Below are positions 28,901-38,587 of a stretch of 64,000 nucleotides of DNA, one piece after another; the stretch's first letter is position 1, and every line of letters begins with the position of its first letter. The position numbers and the translations under genes were made by a program. This DNA is from Coprococcus phoceensis. Lineage in GTDB: Bacteria > Bacillota > Clostridia > Lachnospirales > Lachnospiraceae. The notes beneath the pieces are model-generated. The model saw only the letters and a program-made list of their open reading frames with translations, made no database searches and was not told where the DNA came from. The DNA is taken from NCBI RefSeq assembly GCF_900104635.1, contig NZ_FNWC01000007.1:2269421-2333420 (forward strand). Direction: 5' to 3'.

Positions 28901-31900
28901 AAACATAGATCTCTGTTGTTCCGGCTGCTGGGAATTTCATTGCTCCATTGTCTCTTGAGAAATGAATCACAATCTGTCCGATTCTCTGCTGTGTATCATA
29001 TTCAAATGTGATTTCCGCATCTTTATCACCTTTTTGAGTACTGTTTGCCCAGTTACTCCAACAGTCTTCATTCGGACCGCCATCACTGTTATTACCGATT
29101 GTTGTGCTTCCGTTCTTGATTGCATCTAATGTATCAGATTGGTCTTCCTGTGCAATATCCTGTGTTAATTTTGCTGCTCCGGATACACTGTCTCCAATCT
29201 CAATTGTCTCTTCAGCCACACGTACAGATGCTGTTACATTTAGCTCTGTTCCAAATACATCTGCAGTTCCGTTTACAGTAACAACTTCTCCTTTGTTTGC
29301 ATATGCAGATGCTTCCTTATCTTCCCAAGTTACTGGGAATGCTGCTGAAAGGATTGTTCCATCTGCCATAACCGCCTGTCTTGAAGCCGGAAGTGTCGGT
29401 TTTGTATTCTGAACAGTTGTTGTTGAGTAGTTCAACAGTGCCGCAACTTCATCAATCATATTCACTACAACTGAGACCGTACAACCTTCTGCTGTTCCGC
29501 TTACAACAAAGCTTCCTGCTTTACTTACCTGTTCATCTGTCACTTCTCCCCATTTCACATCAACTTCTGCCGATGTTCCATCAGAGTAATTTGCTTTAAC
29601 CTTAGCTGGAAGAACCGGTTTTTTACCTGTCTTTACATAATATGCTTTTGCATATTCAAAACTTTCAATATATTTTTCTGTTTCTGCAGATGCCTTTTCA
29701 TTCACTTTTACAGTTGCAGGATCTAATCCCTCCGCACTTGCAGTCACTGAGATTTCTCCCGCTTTTTTGTCTGACTGAACGATTGCAACTAAAGAACCAT
29801 TGTAAGCATTGCGGTTATCATCCTGATATGACTGGTGATCAGCCTGTTTACCATTGTCAACACCTACTAATGTACCGCCTTTTACATCAAATTTCACATT
29901 GTTCTTTGCTTTTGGAACAATGTTTCCATCTTTATCTGTCACATCCACTGTAACATACACAAGATCTTTTCCGTCTGCAGAAATTTCTTTTCTGTCAGCT
30001 GCTGCTTGCAATTTTTTCGCTTCTCCAGCTGTTTTTACAACAGAACGTCCTTTTGTATTTTTAATTACTTCGCCTTTTTCATTGTAAGCAACTGCTTCCA
30101 ATGTTCCTGCTTCATATGGAACTTGGAATGTCATATACATATTATTATGTCCACTCTTGCCATTTACAGTCTGATAAGTGTATCCAGCATCAGTTGTTGT
30201 CTTTTCAAATTCCTGCGTTCCAACTACTTTTCCATTCAGTTTCAACTCAACTTTAGCAGCATCAGAATATACAACGACTTCAACTTTTCCACTTACATCT
30301 TTTATCAAGCTATCTTCATTCCATGTAGGAAGTACATGCAATGTATTCACATCATCGTTCCACTGACTCTGATAGAAATAGTAGCTGTCTTTTGGAAGCC
30401 CTGCTGTATCTACAATACCGAAATATGAGTTCTTTGGAGATGGCCAAGAACCTACCGCTCCCGGTCCTGTACCATTTGCAGGTGTTGGCTCTCCGAGATA
30501 GTCAAATCCGGTCCATACATATTCACCGGCAACGAAGTCTCTTGTAATAACATCATACCAAGCTTCACTTGCCAATGCTCCCCAGCCAACTTTTGATTTA
30601 TCATAAGAAGTCAACTGCTTGTCTGAATCTAAAGTATTATTCCGTTTCGTTGTGTACACACCACGGCTGTTTACCGAAGATGCTGTCTCAGAGCCGTATA
30701 AATTCCACTTTGGATATAGTCTATGCAAGTTATCATAACTAGCTCCTCCAGAATAGTTTGTTCCAGATGCACCGCCTACTTCTGTCAACTGGTTTGCAAT
30801 CTGAACATGCTCATAACCACCGTTCTTTACAGCGTTACTTCCAATTGTAAGAATTCTTGTATCATCAACTTCTTTCGCCCATTGAATCAATTCTGCCGCT
30901 TTTTCATCGTATCCACTTCCACCGGCTCCTTCTTGAATTTCATTTCCGAGAGACCACATAATGATAGAAGGCGCATTCTGTCCTCTTCCAACTGTTGCTT
31001 TCAAGTCAAATTCAGCCCATGTCATTCCATCTTCTGCACCAAGAATTTCATTTCCTTCTTCAATCGCTTGATTAAACCATGTCGCATAATCGTTGGAGTT
31101 CGTATTTTTGTGGAACATCCAGCCATCAAAGAACTCATCGATTACAATGATTCCCTTTTCATTACAAACATCGATCAAAGCAGATGCCGCTGGGTTATGT
31201 GTCACACGAATTGAGTTACATCCCATTTCTTGAAGAATCTCAACCTGACGTTCAATAGCACGTCTATTGGCTTCCGCACCTAATGCTCCCTGATCATGGT
31301 GCATACATACACCTTTCAGTTTTACCTTTTTGCCGTTCAAAGAGAATCCTGTCTCTGTATCAAACGCAAAATATCGGAATCCATAATCTGTCTCGTATGT
31401 ATCTACTACCGCATCTCCCACTTTCACTTCTGTGCGAACTGTATAGAGATTTGGAGATTCTGTACTCCATAATTTTGCACCAGTTACATTCATCGTGGCT
31501 TCAACATCAACACTTTGTCCTGCTGCAACCGTCTTGCTGTCTGTAGTTACTGTTCCAACGCTCTTATCCGTTCCTTTTTCAAACATTGTGTGAGTCACAG
31601 TAACAGCCTTTTCTTCACCAGACTCGTTCAAAACTTTCGTTTTAATGTTTGTGTTTTGGTTTCCTTCAGCTAATTTTGGAGTCTCAACTTTTACTCCGTT
31701 CAAATCCACATGTACTTTGTCCATCGTTGTCAAATGCACACTTCTGTAAATACCACTTCCTGAATACCAACGGCTAGATGGAGTTTTGTGATCTACTTTT
31801 ACCGCAATTGTATTCACTTCTCCAACTTTGACATAATCTGTAATATCAAAAGAAAATGCTGTGTATCCATAAGGATGTGTACCTACTTTGTGACCATTCA

Positions 31901-32363
31901 CATAAACTGTCGCATTCATGTAAACACCATCAAAATCAAGTCTTACCTCTTTTCCTTCCATTGCTTTATCGAGCGTAAAGTTCTTGCGATACCAGCCTGT
32001 TCCACCTAAGAGATAAGCACTCTCAGCTTCTCCTGCCTGTGTGTATTCCTGCTCAATACTATAATCATGAGGTAATGATAATTGTCTCCACTGCGAGTCA
32101 TCAAATGTTGGTTGTTCTGCTCCCGAAGCATCGCCCAAATAAAACCTCCAGTTACTGTCAAAGTTTTGAGAACGTTCTGTTTTGCTTCCATATTGGTTCA
32201 CATGAACAATCTCTTTCTCAGAACTCATCTGTGTGTTCGAGTCTGAACTCATAACAACCGGCTTGTCTGCTGCAAGTACTGAACTTGGAAGCCCCATACC
32301 TTGAACAGCGAGCATCGTTGCCATAGCGACCGCACCAATACTTGTCACTTTTTTCTTTTTCAT
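25995..32363 (-). CDS. Surface GH2 beta-galactosidase with F5/8C, Big_4, Flg_new and FIVAR modules, 2122 aa
   Basis: Retaining glycosidase, probably a beta-galactosidase acting on glycan ends at the cell surface. A signal peptide (1-31) is followed by the GH2 sugar-binding, Ig-like and TIM-barrel domains (~50-640). Acid/base E475 lies in IIMWSLGNEI and nucleophile E559 in LYGSETASSV. Then come a DUF4982-like region, an invasin-like Ig fold (~780-880), two Big_4-type domains (~900-1060), a galactose-binding-like segment (~1090-1210), two F5/8C domains (~1307-1635), two Listeria-Bacteroides repeats with YTFAGWNTKADGTG and YTFVGWNTKADGTG (~1641-1785), FIVAR helices, and AAKTGDN with a membrane segment and KKRKK. 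It is a paralogue of the next GH2 and is transcribed alone. Exact linkage specificity is not readable. Confidence 0.93.
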   Translation of the reverse strand: MKKKKVTSIGAVAMATMLAVQGMGLPSSVLAADKPVVMSSDSNTQMSSEKEIVHVNQYGSKTERSQNFDSNWRFYLGDASGAEQPTFDDSQWRQLSLPHDYSIEQEYTQAGEAESAYLLGGTGWYRKNFTLDKAMEGKEVRLDFDGVYMNATVYVNGHKVGTHPYGYTAFSFDITDYVKVGEVNTIAVKVDHKTPSSRWYSGSGIYRSVHLTTMDKVHVDLNGVKVETPKLAEGNQNTNIKTKVLNESGEEKAVTVTHTMFEKGTDKSVGTVTTDSKTVAAGQSVDVEATMNVTGAKLWSTESPNLYTVRTEVKVGDAVVDTYETDYGFRYFAFDTETGFSLNGKKVKLKGVCMHHDQGALGAEANRRAIERQVEILQEMGCNSIRVTHNPAASALIDVCNEKGIIVIDEFFDGWMFHKNTNSNDYATWFNQAIEEGNEILGAEDGMTWAEFDLKATVGRGQNAPSIIMWSLGNEIQEGAGGSGYDEKAAELIQWAKEVDDTRILTIGSNAVKNGGYEHVQIANQLTEVGGASGTNYSGGASYDNLHRLYPKWNLYGSETASSVNSRGVYTTKRNNTLDSDKQLTSYDKSKVGWGALASEAWYDVITRDFVAGEYVWTGFDYLGEPTPANGTGPGAVGSWPSPKNSYFGIVDTAGLPKDSYYFYQSQWNDDVNTLHVLPTWNEDSLIKDVSGKVEVVVYSDAAKVELKLNGKVVGTQEFEKTTTDAGYTYQTVNGKSGHNNMYMTFQVPYEAGTLEAVAYNEKGEVIKNTKGRSVVKTAGEAKKLQAAADRKEISADGKDLVYVTVDVTDKDGNIVPKAKNNVKFDVKGGTLVGVDNGKQADHQSYQDDNRNAYNGSLVAIVQSDKKAGEISVTASAEGLDPATVKVNEKASAETEKYIESFEYAKAYYVKTGKKPVLPAKVKANYSDGTSAEVDVKWGEVTDEQVSKAGSFVVSGTAEGCTVSVVVNMIDEVAALLNYSTTTVQNTKPTLPASRQAVMADGTILSAAFPVTWEDKEASAYANKGEVVTVNGTADVFGTELNVTASVRVAEETIEIGDSVSGAAKLTQDIAQEDQSDTLDAIKNGSTTIGNNSDGGPNEDCWSNWANSTQKGDKDAEITFEYDTQQRIGQIVIHFSRDNGAMKFPAAGTTEIYVSETGKEESWTKVTATETIGAENNRVKAYTYEIAPTTATFVKFKVVSPADNQCVGITEIELKKAVGAFTTNTTAKLAEVKIAGKAIPEAALALSSYSTPETDAKKVEAKTADNAALTVLPVQDNVIRMIIESEDHNVRNRFEVRLGEAESILPGDDSRDYPVAQMAVTAASALEPAVGNEGPARFVLDNNTATYWHTNWNTTEATDVAKRAITLEMQPKSKGDYPTVDALRYLRRQGNSQNGAVTEYKVECSMDGNAWEVVSTGNWDKDNADWQLALFNKPVKARYVRLTGVHTYADSGNDAHMSASELRVRTTGVAVDPEPQPGKTEIYDPSKTTATAGSTQANFGPEKALDNNMGTWWHSSWNPEGGSLAENLRWFQLELEEQQTVTKLIYTPKNGNTQDGGEKNGTVTKYRVECSDDGETWKSVSEGEWPVEDGAKEAVLKTPTTTKFIRLVGVETYGVGNQTNKFMSAAEVRVEVQTAETPDPTPKEFSVTFNIDGTTQVVKVEEGKAIGDKLPADPTKEGYTFAGWNTKADGTGEAVTKDTVVSEDMTVYAVFKENAAQFTVTFNVDGTTQEAVVEEGSAIGDKLPADPTKDGYTFVGWNTKADGTGDAVTKDTVVNANMTVYAVFEKNEEPEKTDKSNLTALIEYANSQKEQEKYQWVVKAVKEAFEKALADAEAVNADEAATQEQVDAAYELLLSRVHLLGFIGNPTNLKVTLDLAKKTSTEGKTEESVAVLNAAIEKAEELLASGNALQEELDAMVAELKAAIEGLKDEAVVEVDKAKLLEMIKKAEGYDLTKYTPVTVEGLKAALAGAKTVYDNPKATQKEVDSAYTSLQQAIFALRLIPNKDALEDLLKETEKLDFSLYTAESAEAVQKAYDKALAVFNDENADQAAVDKAAKDLKVAKDNLKAKAEPDKKPSEDKKSDQKAAKTGDNMSTGAVVGIVVVAVLAIGAIVGVIISKKRKK

Positions 32364-32421
32364 AGCCTACTTCCTTTCCTTTTTTGTAATAATATACGAA
32401 TATGAATTTGTATCTTTTTTC

Positions 32422-32451
32422 ATTATAGTATCATTTCACTATTTATGTCAA
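32422..32451 (-). promoter_or_regulatory. Promoter of the first GH2 gene
   Basis: On the minus strand TTGACA and TATAAT are 18 bases apart, 59 bases upstream of the start codon. The spacer shares AATTGACATRARTRGTGRAA with the promoter of the second GH2 gene. Confidence 0.75.
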
Positions 32452-32527
32452 TTTAACAAGAATATTTTTTCATATTTTATCCAATTTACCTATCGTTCTT
32501 CGCCTTCTCCATCAATATAGCCACAAT

Positions 32528-32572
32528 AAAAAAGAATGGCAAACACTCCATTGTGCTTACCACTCTTTTTTT
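32528..32572 (-). terminator. Rho-independent terminator of the second GH2 gene
   Basis: On the minus strand AAAAAGAGTGG and CCATTCTTTTTT close a stem that continues through CAC/GTG, with a T run at the end. Confidence 0.78.
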
Positions 32573-32589
32573 AATATTTTTTTAATATT

Positions 32590-35500
32590 CTATTTTTTTC
32601 GTTTCTTGTTGATAATTACTCCAACAATTACTCCGATTGCAAGAACTGCCACAACAACGATTCCTACAATTGCACCTGTTGACATGTTATCACCTGTCTT
32701 TGCAGGTTTTTGTTCTGGTTTCTGCTGTGGTTTTTGTCCAGGTTTCTTATCCGGTGTTGGTTCTGGTGTTGGTGTTCCAACTTTTTCCAATCCTTTCACC
32801 GCTTTTTCCACCGCATCAACTGCTGCCTGAAGATCTTCTTTTGAAATATTCTCATCAGCAAGCGCTGCTTTTAAACCTTCCATAGCATTTGCATAAACCT
32901 TCCAGCTTTCCGCTGTGTACTCATCTTTCACATAATGTCCAAGACAAGCATCATAATATTTTTGTGCTTCATCTTTATTAACATCTTCCGGAACAGATGG
33001 TTCTTCTTTTTCAACTAAGGCACTCTGTGCCTCTGTCAATGCTTTGTATGCTTCATCCACTTCTGCCTGTGTCGCATCATCGTTTCTGCTTACACTATAC
33101 GCATCTGCCAATTCTTGTGCAAAAGCTTTCCAGCTTTCTACTGTATAATCAGCTTCCTTCAATGACTCAGCTTCTTCAATCGCTTTATTAAGCACTGTCT
33201 TATCAGCTTTCTTCACAAGTGCTTCTTTTGCCGCTTTCAATCCATCCACCGCTGCTTTCACAGAATCTTGAGATACATTTTCATCTTTTTGTACTGTTTT
33301 AGCAACTTCTAATGCTTCTTTGAAAGCCTTCCAACTGCTTGATGTGTAGTCAGCTTCTTTTAATTTTCCAGCTTCTTCAACTGCTTTGTTAAGCTCTGCT
33401 TTATCTGCCTTCTTCACAAGTGCTTCTTTTGCTGCATTCAGAGCTGCCAGCTTTTCATTTACTTCCGTCTGTGTAGCATCTTTATTGTCAGCAACTGCTT
33501 TCGCTGCATCAAATGCCTTTTTGAATTCTTTCCAGCTATTTGGAGTAAAGTTAGATTCTTCCAAGCTTCCCGCTGCTTTGATTGCTTCATTTAACGCTGT
33601 CTTATCTACTTTTTCAGGCTCCTCGCCTTTCGCTACGCGAACACGAAGTTCCGCAATCGCCATATCAGATGTCTTTGCTTCGCCGTTTGACAATGTTTCA
33701 ACACCTGTAATACGAACATATTTTGCCTCTGTAGGTTTCTTAAAGTCAGCTGTTAACCAGCCATTTTTCGCTTCCCATGTACCTTCAGCAACTTTTGTCC
33801 ACTCTTTGTTATTCATGCTGACTTCTACTTTGTATTTGCTGATAAATCCATTCTGCTGTCCTTGCAATAAATCTTCACCCTCATATCTTGGGTAGTAACG
33901 AAGCTGATCCAATGTAGCTGCTTCTTTTAATTCCATTGTAAACCACAATTGATCTGCTGTAGAAGCCGGATTCCATGATGTATGCCACCATGTATTTGTT
34001 TTTCCGTCAAATGCTTTTTCTACTTCGTTTCCAACCTGTGTACTTCCGGCTGTTTCTGTAATATTTGCTACCGGATAATCTTCTCCCGGTTTCACTTCTG
34101 GTTTTTCTGGTTCTGGAGGAGTTACTTCTCCAGTTGCAACGACACGGAATTCCGCTGTTGCCATATGAGCGTCAGCACCACTATCCGCTGCAGTATGGAC
34201 ACCAATCAGACGAACTTGTTTTGCTTTTACCGCTGGGAATGTTACTAATTTCCAGCCTGTTGTTGGATTATCCCATCTGCCGTTCGCCAAATCTTTCCAC
34301 TCACCATCATCCGTTGCACGATACTGCACTTTGTACTCTGTAACAGCACCATTTCCACTTCTTGGTAAATAACGAACAGCACTTACTTCTGCCGCTTCTT
34401 TCAAGCTTACTCCAACCCAACGTTTATTAATATCCTGTCCTTCTGTTGTGCTCCAATTTGTATGCCAGTGTGTGTCTGCTCTTCCATCTAATATGAAATC
34501 ATCCGGACCTTCATTTGCAGTTCCTGGCAAATATTGACTTCCTGAAATTGCTGTCAATTTCTCAACTGGATAATCTTTACTGTCATCATCTGGTAATAAT
34601 GGTTTTTCCTGTCCCAAATAAATAACAAAGGTATTTCTTGTTCTATGGTCTTCTGATTCTATTAAAATAGGAATCTGTTTGTTGTTTACTGGCAATACTG
34701 TTACTGCCGCATTATCTGCCCCAACCGCTTTTACTGTAGCTGTTTCATCTAATGTGTAGTATGCATTTGCTTCAAGTTCTTTTGCTGATAACGCTTTTCC
34801 ATTTACTTCAAGTGAAGCAAATTTTGCAGTTGCATTTGTTTTATAAGAACCAACCGCTTTTTTAATTTCGATTTCAGTAATACCTGTACATGGCTTATGC
34901 CCTGTTGTCAATACTTCATCACTGTTTGTAACTGCAACTTTAAATAATGTTGCTCCCACCGGATTAAACTTATATGTATACGGTTTGACGCGTCCGTTCT
35001 CATTTCCAATTGTTTCTTCTGCCACAACTTCCTGCCAGTCATCACCGTCATTTGCTTTCACATAAAGTTTTGTTGTGTTCGCTTTTGGATAACGTGCAGA
35101 TGCATTGTCTTTAAAGAAGTGAACTGTTACTTCTCCGATTACTTGCTGTGTTGCATACTGGAATGTAATTTCTGCTGTAGTATCTCCAGCTTGAGAGTTT
35201 GCATAGTTTGTCCATGCAGTTGGATTTGGTCCACCATTTGTATTATCTGCAATCTCTGTTTTTCCATCCCAAACCGCTTCCAATGTATCGGATTGTTTTC
35301 CCTCTTCAATATCCTGCGTTAATTTAGAAGGATTATCTACAGAACCCACAATTTCATAAGTTTCTTCCTGAACGCGGATAGATGCTGTTACTTTCATCGC
35401 TGTTCCTAAAACATTCGATGTACCATTTACTGTAACAATGCCAACTTCATTATATTTTGCTTTGTCCACTGTCTCCCATGTAACAGGGAAAGAAACGTTC

Positions 35501-38500
35501 AGAACTGTTCCATCCTGTGCAATTGCAGGTCTTGCTGTTGGAAGTTTTGGTTCTGTTCCTTTCGGTGTTGTTGCAGAATAGTTCATCAATCCACCTAATT
35601 GATCAATGACATTTACTGTAACAGACACTTTATATTTTCCGTCTACTACACCGTTCACAACAAAGCTTCCCGTTGTCTCTGTAACCTCATCCCATTTCAC
35701 AGAAAGATCTTGTTCTGTCCCGTTTTTGAAACGAGTTTTAATCGTTGCCGGAAGCTCTACTTTGTTTCCTGCTTTTACATAATAGTGTTTTGACATATAG
35801 AAGCTGTCAACTTGAGTTTTATCTACTGTTTCATCTTTCACTTCTGTTGTTGTAATCTCAACAGTGTCTAATGTCAAACCTTCAGATTCTGCTTTTACTG
35901 TAATCTTTCCGGCATCTTTTGTTGACTGTACAATTGCAACAAGTGAACCATTGTATGCATTTCTGTTGTCATCAAGATATGACTGATGATCTGCCTGTTT
36001 TCCATTGTCCACACCAACTAATGTACCAGCACCTTCTACTGTAAATCTTACATTATTGTTTGCTGTCGGAACGATGTTTCCATTTGCATCTTTCACATCT
36101 ACCGTGATGTACGATAAATCTTTTCCATCTGCCGTAATACTGTTGCGATCTACAGTTGCATCCAATTTAGCCGCTGTACCTGTCGTAGTTACTGAAGAAC
36201 GACCTTTTGTGTTCTCAATCTTTCTGCCATCTTTGTCATATGCTTCTGCTCTTAACGTTCCAGCTTTATAAGGAACATTAAATGTCATATACATACTTTG
36301 ATGTCCATTTCCGCCCTTAACTGTCTGATATTTATAACCAGCACCTGTTGTATGTTCTTCAAATGTCTGTTCTTGAATCAACTTATCATTCAAGTAAAGT
36401 TTTACTTTTGCCGCATCTGAATATACAACAACTTCCACGTTACCTTGATTATCTTTTACAAGACTGTCTTCATTCCATGTTGGTAAAATATGTAATGTTT
36501 TCACATCATCATTCCACTGGCTCTGATAGAAGTAATAGCTGTCTTTTGGAAGACCTGCTGTATCTACAATACCAAAGTAAGAGTTCTTTGGTGATGGCCA
36601 TGATGTTGCAGCTCCTGCATTGATTTTGTTAGCCGGTGTTGGCTCTCCGATATAATCAAATCCAGTCCATACATATTCACCAGCAACAAAGTCTCTTTTA
36701 ATAACATCATACCAAGCTTCACTCGCCAAGGCTCCCCAGTTTACTTTCGATTTATCATAAGATGTAAGCTGTTTGTCCTTATCAAGAGACGCATTGGCTT
36801 TCGTTGTATATACACCTCGACTGTTTACTGCTGATGCTGTCTCTGAACCATACAAGAACCAATCAGGATATGCCTGATGCAACGCATCATAATTGTTGCC
36901 ACCTGAATAGTTTGTTCCTGACATTCCTCCAACAGCTGTTAAATCATTTGCAATCTTAATGTGCTCATTATTACTTTGTCCAATAACACCTTTTACTCTG
37001 TTACTTCCGATTGTCAAAGGTTTTGAAGTATCTACTTCTCGTGCCCATTTAATAAGATTTTTGGAAATATCATAGTAACCACCTTCACTGGCGCCTTCAC
37101 TAATTTCATTACCAAGTGACCACATAATAATAGATGGATCATTTTTCCCTTGATCGATTGTTGATTTCAAATCAAACTCAGCCCATGTCATATTTGCTTT
37201 GCCATCAACAATTTGATTTTCTGCTCCAATCTGTTGATTGAACCATTTTGCGTAATCATTTACATTACCATTCTTCGCTTTATGCCATCCATCAAATAAT
37301 TCATTGATTACTAACACACCTTTTTCATTGCATATTTCAATCAATTCTTTTGCAGCTGGGTTATGTGTTACACGGATAGAATTACATCCCATTTCCTGCA
37401 AAATCTCTACTTGACGTTCAATTGCACGACGCTGTGCTTCTGCACCAAGAGCTCCTTGATCATGATGCATACATACACCTTTTAATTTCACCTTTTCTCC
37501 ATTCAGAGAAAATCCTGTCTTTGTATCAAGTTCTGTATAGCGGAAACCATAATCTGTTTCATAAGTATCCACTACTTTATTGTCTACTTTAACTTCTGTT
37601 GTTACTGTGTATAAATGTGCGTTTTTCTCACCCAGACCCCACAGTTTTGGTTTGTTTACTTGCAATTTTGCAGAAATGTCTGCTGTTTTTCCAGCTTCTA
37701 CAGATTGTTTTTCTGTAGTAACTGTTGCCACTGCATCTTTTCCACCTTTTTCACGCAAAGTATGTACAAGTGTAACCTCTTTTGTATCTTGTCCTTCGTT
37801 TGCAACCGTTGTCACAACATCCATATTCACATTGCCGTCTTTTTCTTTCGCAAGGTTTGGTGTTGTAACTTTTGTCCCATTTAAATCCACATGAACTTTA
37901 TCCATTACAGTAAGATCAACACTTCGATAAATACCACTTCCTGAATACCAACGACTGGATGGTGTCTGATGATCAACTTTTACTGTAATAACATTTTCTT
38001 CTCCCGCTTTTACATGCTCTGTAATATCAAATGAGAATGGAGTATATCCATATGGATGCGTTCCAACCTGTGTTCCATTCACCCACACAGTTGCGTTCAT
38101 ATAAACGCCGCCGAAATCAAGCCGGATTTCTTTGTCTTTCATATCTTCTGTCAATGTAAAATGTTTCCGATACCAACCTGTACCACCCGGAAGATATCCA
38201 CTTTCAGCCTCTCCTGACTGTGTATACTCCTGCTCAATACTGTAGTCATGCGGAACTGATACTGTCTTCCAGGAAGAATCATCAAAATTAGTCTGTTCTG
38301 CGCCTTCCGCATCACCTAAATAGAACTTCCAGTTCGCATCAAAATCATGAACTCTTTTTGACGTGTCATATGTATTGACATACACAACTTCTTTGTCTGA
38401 GCTCATCTGTGTGTCCGAATCTGTGCGAACTTGAACTTGTCCTGATGCATTTACAGGAAATCCCTGCAGCGCCATCATTGTTGCCATTGAAAAAGCAGCC

Positions 38501-38526
38501 AGTCTTTGCACTTGTTTCTTCTTCAT
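32590..38526 (-). CDS. Surface GH2 beta-galactosidase with FIVAR stalk, 1978 aa
   Basis: Second GH2 enzyme, strongly similar to the neighbouring one through catalytic, Big_4 and F5/8C regions. Acid/base E474 is in IIMWSLGNEI and nucleophile E562 in LYGSETASAV. Instead of the Listeria-Bacteroides repeats it has three FIVAR repeats in tandem (~1635-1840; SWKEFKKAF, SWKAFKEAL, SWKAFAQEL) and a fourth variant FIVAR with YYDACLGHYVKDEYTAESW. A Pro/Lys-rich linker, PAKTGDN, a membrane segment and KKRKK end it. The ATG at 38526 follows AAAGGAGAAATGTT; upstream in-frame ATGs at 38544 and 38559 lack a well-spaced ribosome site. The signal peptide is MKKKQVQRLAAFSMATMMAL and onwards. Likely secreted beta-galactosidase; duplication with module swapping is inferred. 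Confidence 0.92.
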   Translation of the reverse strand: MKKKQVQRLAAFSMATMMALQGFPVNASGQVQVRTDSDTQMSSDKEVVYVNTYDTSKRVHDFDANWKFYLGDAEGAEQTNFDDSSWKTVSVPHDYSIEQEYTQSGEAESGYLPGGTGWYRKHFTLTEDMKDKEIRLDFGGVYMNATVWVNGTQVGTHPYGYTPFSFDITEHVKAGEENVITVKVDHQTPSSRWYSGSGIYRSVDLTVMDKVHVDLNGTKVTTPNLAKEKDGNVNMDVVTTVANEGQDTKEVTLVHTLREKGGKDAVATVTTEKQSVEAGKTADISAKLQVNKPKLWGLGEKNAHLYTVTTEVKVDNKVVDTYETDYGFRYTELDTKTGFSLNGEKVKLKGVCMHHDQGALGAEAQRRAIERQVEILQEMGCNSIRVTHNPAAKELIEICNEKGVLVINELFDGWHKAKNGNVNDYAKWFNQQIGAENQIVDGKANMTWAEFDLKSTIDQGKNDPSIIMWSLGNEISEGASEGGYYDISKNLIKWAREVDTSKPLTIGSNRVKGVIGQSNNEHIKIANDLTAVGGMSGTNYSGGNNYDALHQAYPDWFLYGSETASAVNSRGVYTTKANASLDKDKQLTSYDKSKVNWGALASEAWYDVIKRDFVAGEYVWTGFDYIGEPTPANKINAGAATSWPSPKNSYFGIVDTAGLPKDSYYFYQSQWNDDVKTLHILPTWNEDSLVKDNQGNVEVVVYSDAAKVKLYLNDKLIQEQTFEEHTTGAGYKYQTVKGGNGHQSMYMTFNVPYKAGTLRAEAYDKDGRKIENTKGRSSVTTTGTAAKLDATVDRNSITADGKDLSYITVDVKDANGNIVPTANNNVRFTVEGAGTLVGVDNGKQADHQSYLDDNRNAYNGSLVAIVQSTKDAGKITVKAESEGLTLDTVEITTTEVKDETVDKTQVDSFYMSKHYYVKAGNKVELPATIKTRFKNGTEQDLSVKWDEVTETTGSFVVNGVVDGKYKVSVTVNVIDQLGGLMNYSATTPKGTEPKLPTARPAIAQDGTVLNVSFPVTWETVDKAKYNEVGIVTVNGTSNVLGTAMKVTASIRVQEETYEIVGSVDNPSKLTQDIEEGKQSDTLEAVWDGKTEIADNTNGGPNPTAWTNYANSQAGDTTAEITFQYATQQVIGEVTVHFFKDNASARYPKANTTKLYVKANDGDDWQEVVAEETIGNENGRVKPYTYKFNPVGATLFKVAVTNSDEVLTTGHKPCTGITEIEIKKAVGSYKTNATAKFASLEVNGKALSAKELEANAYYTLDETATVKAVGADNAAVTVLPVNNKQIPILIESEDHRTRNTFVIYLGQEKPLLPDDDSKDYPVEKLTAISGSQYLPGTANEGPDDFILDGRADTHWHTNWSTTEGQDINKRWVGVSLKEAAEVSAVRYLPRSGNGAVTEYKVQYRATDDGEWKDLANGRWDNPTTGWKLVTFPAVKAKQVRLIGVHTAADSGADAHMATAEFRVVATGEVTPPEPEKPEVKPGEDYPVANITETAGSTQVGNEVEKAFDGKTNTWWHTSWNPASTADQLWFTMELKEAATLDQLRYYPRYEGEDLLQGQQNGFISKYKVEVSMNNKEWTKVAEGTWEAKNGWLTADFKKPTEAKYVRITGVETLSNGEAKTSDMAIAELRVRVAKGEEPEKVDKTALNEAIKAAGSLEESNFTPNSWKEFKKAFDAAKAVADNKDATQTEVNEKLAALNAAKEALVKKADKAELNKAVEEAGKLKEADYTSSSWKAFKEALEVAKTVQKDENVSQDSVKAAVDGLKAAKEALVKKADKTVLNKAIEEAESLKEADYTVESWKAFAQELADAYSVSRNDDATQAEVDEAYKALTEAQSALVEKEEPSVPEDVNKDEAQKYYDACLGHYVKDEYTAESWKVYANAMEGLKAALADENISKEDLQAAVDAVEKAVKGLEKVGTPTPEPTPDKKPGQKPQQKPEQKPAKTGDNMSTGAIVGIVVVAVLAIGVIVGVIINKKRKK

Positions 38527-38587
38527 AACATTTCTCCTTTTCATATTTTGGTATAACATGTACTAATGTCAATAGATACATTTTATG

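Noticed and set aside
30000..38000. Repeated DNA between the GH2 genes as a mobile repeat or CRISPR
   Set aside because: The similarity is colinear coding homology between paralogues. No short, evenly spaced repeats with spacers exist anywhere in the window.
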